DNA from: Arthrobacter agilis
GTDB taxonomy: Bacteria > Actinomycetota > Actinomycetes > Actinomycetales > Micrococcaceae
Length of the DNA stretch: 64,000 nucleotides
Reading direction: 5' to 3'
Assembly (NCBI RefSeq): GCF_030816075.1
Contig: NZ_JAUSXO010000001.1
Span: 2,418,001 to 2,482,000, forward strand
The translations under genes and the position numbers were made by a program. The notes under the pieces were generated by a model. It had not been told where the DNA came from, made no database searches, and saw only the letters and a list, made by a program, of their open reading frames with translations. Positions 59,936 to 64,000 of this stretch are shown one piece after another (positions within the stretch are counted from its first letter, which is position 1; each line of letters starts with the position of its first letter).

Positions 59936-61171
59936 ATGAACGCGACGACCGACGACTCACTCCGCGCAGCACTCCCCCGGATCTCCCGGCGGATCGACTC
60001 GATCGCGGAGTCGGCGACGCTGGCTGTCGACGCGAAGGCCAAGGCGCTGAAGGCGGCCGGACGCCCGGTCATCGGGTTCGGCGCGGGTGAGCCCGACTTC
60101 CCCACTCCGGACTACATCGTCGAGGCGGCGATCGCGGCTGCACGCCAGCCCAGGTTCCACCGGTACTCCCCGGCCGGCGGGCTCCCCGAGCTCAAGCAGG
60201 CGATCGCCGAGAAGACCCTGCGTGACTCCGGGTACGCGGTGGATCCCGCCCAGGTGCTCGTGACGAACGGCGGCAAGCAGGCCGTCTACGAGTCCTTCGC
60301 GGGCCTCCTCGATCCGGGGGACGAGGTCCTCGTGCCCACCCCGTTCTGGACCACCTATCCGGAGGCCATCCGTCTCGCGGGAGGCGTGCCCGTCGAGGTG
60401 TTCGCCGGCCCCGAGCAGGGCTATCTCGTGACGGTCGACCAGCTCGAGGCCGCTTTGACGCCGCGCACGAAGGTGCTGCTGTTCGTGTCGCCGTCGAACC
60501 CGACGGGCGCCGTGTACGGCGCGGACGCCGTGCGGGAGATCGGGGAATGGGCTGCGGCGCGCGGGCTCTGGGTCGTGACGGACGAGATCTACGAGCACCT
60601 GACGTACGACGGCCTGCCGTTCACCTCGATCGCGACGGCGGCGCCGTCCCTCGGTGACAAGGTGGTCATCCTCAACGGTGTCGCGAAGACCTACGCGATG
60701 ACCGGCTGGCGTGTGGGCTGGATGGTCGGCCCGACGGACCTCGTGAAGGCCGCGACGAACCTGCAGTCGCACGCGACGTCGAACGTGTCGAACGTCCCGC
60801 AGATGGCGGCACTGGCCGCGGTCTCGGGACCGCTGACGGCCGTCGACGAGATGAAGGTGGCCTTCGACCGCCGCCGTCGGGCGATGGTCTCGGCGCTGAA
60901 CGAGATCGAGGGCGTGGAGTGCCCCACGCCGCACGGCGCCTTCTACGCGTATGCGGACGTGCGGGCGCTGCTCGGCCGCAGCTTCGACGGGGTGGTGCCC
61001 GCGACGTCCGCCGAGCTCGCCGCGCTGATCCTCGAGAAGGTGGAGGTCGCCGTCGTGCCCGGCGAGGCCTTCGGACCCAGTGGCTACCTGCGGCTGTCCT
61101 ACGCCCTCGGTGACGAGGACCTCGCGACCGGCGTCGCTCGCCTCCAGGAGTTCCTGGGCTCAGCGCGCTAG
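59936..61171 (+). CDS. Pyridoxal-phosphate aminotransferase, aspartate aminotransferase type (class I/II)
   Basis: A 411-residue fold-type I aminotransferase. [15 protein letters not shown] and [12 protein letters not shown] near the front, [11 protein letters not shown] with the cofactor asparagine, [11 protein letters not shown] with the PLP aspartate and tyrosine, and the Schiff-base lysine in [21 protein letters not shown] carries the substrate-carboxylate arginine. Closest subfamily is the Ib aspartate aminotransferase common in actinobacteria (aspC/aspAT), so transfer between aspartate and 2-oxoglutarate is likely. Ends 13 bases before a convergent response regulator. Confidence 0.93.
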   Translation: MNATTDDSLRAALPRISRRIDSIAESATLAVDAKAKALKAAGRPVIGFGAGEPDFPTPDYIVEAAIAAARQPRFHRYSPAGGLPELKQAIAEKTLRDSGYAVDPAQVLVTNGGKQAVYESFAGLLDPGDEVLVPTPFWTTYPEAIRLAGGVPVEVFAGPEQGYLVTVDQLEAALTPRTKVLLFVSPSNPTGAVYGADAVREIGEWAAARGLWVVTDEIYEHLTYDGLPFTSIATAAPSLGDKVVILNGVAKTYAMTGWRVGWMVGPTDLVKAATNLQSHATSNVSNVPQMAALAAVSGPLTAVDEMKVAFDRRRRAMVSALNEIEGVECPTPHGAFYAYADVRALLGRSFDGVVPATSAELAALILEKVEVAVVPGEAFGPSGYLRLSYALGDEDLATGVARLQEFLGSAR

Positions 61172-61184
61172 TCCCGGGGCGACC

Positions 61185-61865
61185 TCAGAGCAGTCTGCGC
61201 TCCGTGGCCCAGCGCGTCAGCTCGTGGCGTGAGGACAGCTGCAGCTTCCGGAGTACCGCGGACACGTGGGTCTCCACCGTCTTCACGGAGATGAAGAGTT
61301 CCTTCGCCGTCTCCTTGTAGCTGTAGCCGCGCGCGATGAGCCGCATGACCTCCAGTTCGCGTGCCGAGAGGCGGTCGAGCTCGTCGTCGACGGCCACGGA
61401 CGCCGTTCCGAACGCATCGAGGACGAACCCGGCGAGGCGCGGGGAGAACACGGCGTCGCCCGAGGCGATGCGCTGGACCGCGTCGGTGATCTCGGGCCCC
61501 GAGATGGTCTTGGTGACGTAGCCGCGGGCGCCGGCGCGGATGACGGCGACGACGTCCTCGGCGGAGTCGGAGACGCTGAGGGCGAGGAACCGGGACGCCG
61601 CCCCGCGTTTGGCGCACCGGTGGATGACCTCGGCGCCGCCGCCGCCGCGTCCGCCCGGCAGGTGCACGTCGAGGAGGACGACGTCCGGCGCCGTGGACGT
61701 GATGACGGCCTCGGCCTCCTCCACCGTCGCGGCCTCACCGAGCACACGGATGACCGGCCCGAGCGCCGCGCGGAGGCCCGAGCGGAAGATCCCGTGGTCG
61801 TCGACGATCACCACGGACACCGTGGCGGGCACCGCCGTCTCCGTCAGCGGGTCGTCGCTGTCCAT
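61185..61865 (-). CDS. LuxR/NarL-family response regulator
   Basis: A 226-residue regulator: receiver (VVIVDDHGIFRSGLRAAL, phosphoacceptor Asp66 in VVLLDVHLPGG, Lys in YVTKTISGPE) and LuxR-type HTH (LSARELEVMRLIARGYSYKE, VKTVETHVSAVLRKLQ). ATG at 61865 with GGAGGGG 8 bases before it. The kinase gene lies 119 bases upstream on the same strand. Confidence 0.95.
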   Translation of the reverse strand: MDSDDPLTETAVPATVSVVIVDDHGIFRSGLRAALGPVIRVLGEAATVEEAEAVITSTAPDVVLLDVHLPGGRGGGGAEVIHRCAKRGAASRFLALSVSDSAEDVVAVIRAGARGYVTKTISGPEITDAVQRIASGDAVFSPRLAGFVLDAFGTASVAVDDELDRLSARELEVMRLIARGYSYKETAKELFISVKTVETHVSAVLRKLQLSSRHELTRWATERRLL

Positions 61866-61984
61866 CGATACCCCTCCCCGGCCGTCCTGCAGCCTCTCGT
61901 CGTCCCGTGTCCGTCGTCCCGTGTCCGTCCCGCGCGGTGGGAACTCGGCGCCTTGCGTCATTGCCGCCAGCCTAGACGAACGGC

Positions 61985-63316
61985 CTAGGCGCTGCGCCCG
62001 ACGGCGCTGGGCAGCCGCAGCCGCACCTCGGTGCCGTCCGCATCGCTCCGCAGGGCGGCCGAGCCGCCATGGCGCGTCATGCGGCTGTGGATCGATTCGC
62101 GGATCCCGAGGCGGTCCGGCGGGACGGCCGCCGGGTCGAACCCGGGTCCGCGGTCCCGGACGAACACCTCGACGGCATCGCTGCCTGCCTCGAGGTAGAC
62201 GGACACCGCGACCCCCGCATGCTTCGCGGCATTGAGCATGGCCTCCCGTGCCGCCTGTGCCAGGGCGTCCTCGGCGGGCCCGAGGGCGGCGTCGCCCACG
62301 GCCACGACGGCGACCGGGTGGCCGTAGAGGTCCTCGATCTCGCCTGCCATGCCGCGCAGGCGCTCGGCGAGGCTACCCGGGTCACGGGCGGGATCGGCGA
62401 AGAGCCATTGACGCAGTTCACGCTCCTGGGCCCGGGCCAGGCGCAGCACGTCGGTCTCCGAATCGGCGCGGTTCTGGATGAGCGCGAGGGTCTGCAGGAC
62501 GGAGTCGTGCAGGTGGGCTGCGATCTCCGCGCGCTCGGTCTCCCGCACGCGGCCCGCACGCTCCCTCTCGAGGTCGCGCCAGAATTTCAGGCCCCACGGG
62601 GCGAGGACCAGGCCCACCCCGGCGAGGACGGCGAGCACCGCGACGAGCGTGGCGACCGTCAGGGTCCACGAGCCGCTGCTGGACAGGGCGACGAGCACAC
62701 CCGTCACCACGAGCACGATGCCCGCGAGCAGCCGCAGCGTTCCGCCGAACCGTCCAGCTCCCGCACGGTTCATGACCGTGGCCCGGCGCACCTCGTCCAG
62801 TTGCGCCCAGGCCAGGGCGGCGCCCGTCGCCACGACCGCGATCGGGACGAGGAAGCCCCAGTTGATCTGGACCCCGAGCAGCTGCACCACGAGCACGGCC
62901 GCCGCGAGGAGCAGGGCCGTACCGAACAGGATCTCCCGGCGGCCCGCGCTCAGGGTGCGCTCGCGCCACGACTCCGCATCGAGGAGACCGGCCGTCCCCG
63001 GGGAGGCGGGGGTGCGTGCACGCCCAGGAGCCGGCCCCGCCGCTCCGTCGGAACCCCCGAGACGCCCGGCATCCGTACCGACAGCGTCCATGAAGGCCGC
63101 GGGGCCGCTCTTCCGGCCCGCCTCCGCAGCCTTGTCCGCCGCGGTGGGGACGAAGATCCAGAGCCAGGCGTACAGCAGGATGCCGGCGCCCGAGGCGAGG
63201 GTCAGGAGGGCCATGCCCACACGGACCCAGGACCGTGAGACGCCCAGGTGCACCGCGAGCCCGGCGCAGACTCCGGCGATGACGCCGTCGGATCTGCGCA
63301 GCAGCGGTGGTCTCAT
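61985..63316 (-). CDS. PspC-domain sensor histidine kinase (HisKA_3 type)
   Basis: A 443-residue kinase. Residues 1-60 are a PspC domain with a membrane helix (LLRRSDGVIAGVCAGLAVHL); further membrane segments lie around 130-240. Dimerisation box IAAHLHDSVLQTLALIQ with phospho-His270 and the ATPase part (LAQAAREAMLNAAKHAG, DRGPGFDPAAV, DRLGIRESI) follow. It pairs with the NarL-type regulator downstream. PspC domains are tied to envelope stress in other bacteria; the signal here is not known. It is divergent from another PspC gene. Confidence 0.93.
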   Translation of the reverse strand: MRPPLLRRSDGVIAGVCAGLAVHLGVSRSWVRVGMALLTLASGAGILLYAWLWIFVPTAADKAAEAGRKSGPAAFMDAVGTDAGRLGGSDGAAGPAPGRARTPASPGTAGLLDAESWRERTLSAGRREILFGTALLLAAAVLVVQLLGVQINWGFLVPIAVVATGAALAWAQLDEVRRATVMNRAGAGRFGGTLRLLAGIVLVVTGVLVALSSSGSWTLTVATLVAVLAVLAGVGLVLAPWGLKFWRDLERERAGRVRETERAEIAAHLHDSVLQTLALIQNRADSETDVLRLARAQERELRQWLFADPARDPGSLAERLRGMAGEIEDLYGHPVAVVAVGDAALGPAEDALAQAAREAMLNAAKHAGVAVSVYLEAGSDAVEVFVRDRGPGFDPAAVPPDRLGIRESIHSRMTRHGGSAALRSDADGTEVRLRLPSAVGRSA

Positions 63317-63442
63317 AGCAACATCACAACATACGGGAGCCTCCTCGGGGCTGCTCCCGGAGAGGAATCAGGGCGTTCTCAGGGTTCAATCAGGGTCGGC
63401 CCCGATACCGCGGCCCCGTTTCCCACGGAAGCATGGAGGCAT
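63317..63442. promoter_or_regulatory. Divergent spacer between two PspC-domain genes
   Basis: 126 bases containing promoters for the kinase operon and the rightward PspC gene. GGAAGC and GGAGG lie just before the rightward start. No -35/-10 pair stands out. Confidence 0.4.
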
Positions 63443-64000
63443 GACCTCAGCACCGAACCCAGGCGGGCCGTCCTGGCAGCAAGAACCGGCCGCACCGCAT
63501 CCAGCGGGACCTCCCACCTCGTCGGCGTTCTACCGCTGGATCCGCGGGCTGGACGTCACGCGGGCACCCGACCGCTGGCTGGGCGGAGTGGCCGGCGGCG
63601 TGGCCCGCCGCACGGGCCTGGACCTGGCCCTCGTCCGGGGACTGATCGTGGTCCTGGCCGTCTTCGGCGGCATCGGCGTGCTGCTGTACGGACTCGCGTG
63701 GGCTCTACTCCCCGAGCCCGACGGACGCATCCACCTCGAGCAGGCCGGCCGGGGCTCCTGGACCTCCGGGCTGACCGGCGCCGCGGTCCTGGTGACCATC
63801 GGGCTGTGGGGCCCCAACGTCCCCTTCCGCGGGGACGGCGGGGGGTTGATCTGGACGCTGTTCTGGATCGCCGCCGTCATCCTCTTCGTGTACTGGATCG
63901 TCAACCGGTCCAGCGGCGGTGGAGTCCGTCCGGGAATGCCGGGTCATGGACCCAACGGCTACGGTGGCGGTCCCGGTGGTGGTCCGGTTCCCCCTTCCGG
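63443..64000 (+). CDS. PspC-domain membrane protein (3' end outside window)
   Basis: First 186 residues. A Pro-rich start is followed by a PspC domain (APDRWLGGVAGGVARRTGLD, ALVRGLIVVLAVFGGIGVLL, with an arginine pair in VARRT) and two or more membrane helices (about 75-95, 120-160), then a Gly/Pro-rich stretch to the window edge. It is divergent from the PspC-domain histidine kinase and may be its sensed partner or target. The C-terminus is not visible. Confidence 0.88.

Overview
The window is a 64 kb piece of a high-GC actinobacterial chromosome. Gene content and order point to the Micrococcaceae (Arthrobacter group): an assimilatory nitrate/nitrite cluster controlled by an NnaR-type regulator, a spc ribosomal operon without rpsN, an alpha operon without rpsD, and a crtE-crtB-crtI carotenoid operon. 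Family level is an inference; no 16S rRNA gene is present. Nearly everything is core genome. I see no insertion sequence, prophage, CRISPR array or toxin-antitoxin pair.

Layout. (1) 1-8.5 kb: nitrate and nitrite assimilation. The end of nitrate reductase and its flavoprotein partner run rightward; nnaR, cobA and nirB run leftward; nirD and a sirohydrochlorin chelatase run rightward from the same spacer. Together they reduce nitrate to ammonium and make the siroheme that NirB needs. (2) 8.5-11.2 kb: glmM, rpsI, rplM. (3) 11.3-18 kb: a large membrane-protein gene broken by a frameshift, a degenerate Hpt protein, a divergent response regulator/histidine kinase pair and a prepilin peptidase. (4) 17.9-40.3 kb: a long leftward block, read from its distal end as str (rpsL-rpsG-fusA-tuf), S10 (rpsJ to rpsQ), spc (rplN to rplO), secY-adk-map, and alpha (infA-rpmJ-rpsM-rpsK-rpoA-rplQ) with truA. 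(5) 40.6-48.2 kb: rpoC and rpoB. (6) 48.5-54.2 kb: crtI-crtB-crtE leftward, then idi and a thiolase rightward, lying where rplL is normally next to rpoB. (7) 54.2-59.7 kb: rplL, rplJ, a GNAT acetyltransferase, rplA, rplK, nusG, secE and tRNA-Trp. (8) 59.9-64 kb: an aminotransferase, a LuxR-type response regulator with a PspC-domain histidine kinase, and the start of a second PspC protein.

The spacers inside and between the translation operons carry many strong hairpins, some with U-tracts (true intrinsic terminators) and some without. The most unusual RNA candidate is an 80-nt, four-helix element just before rpsM, the place where E. coli has its S4-controlled leader.

Quality warning: rpsE, rplF and the membrane-protein gene at 11.3-14.1 kb each contain one extra base that lengthens a short homopolymer. 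Two of these genes are essential, so sequencing or assembly error is the likely cause, and other small indels may exist.
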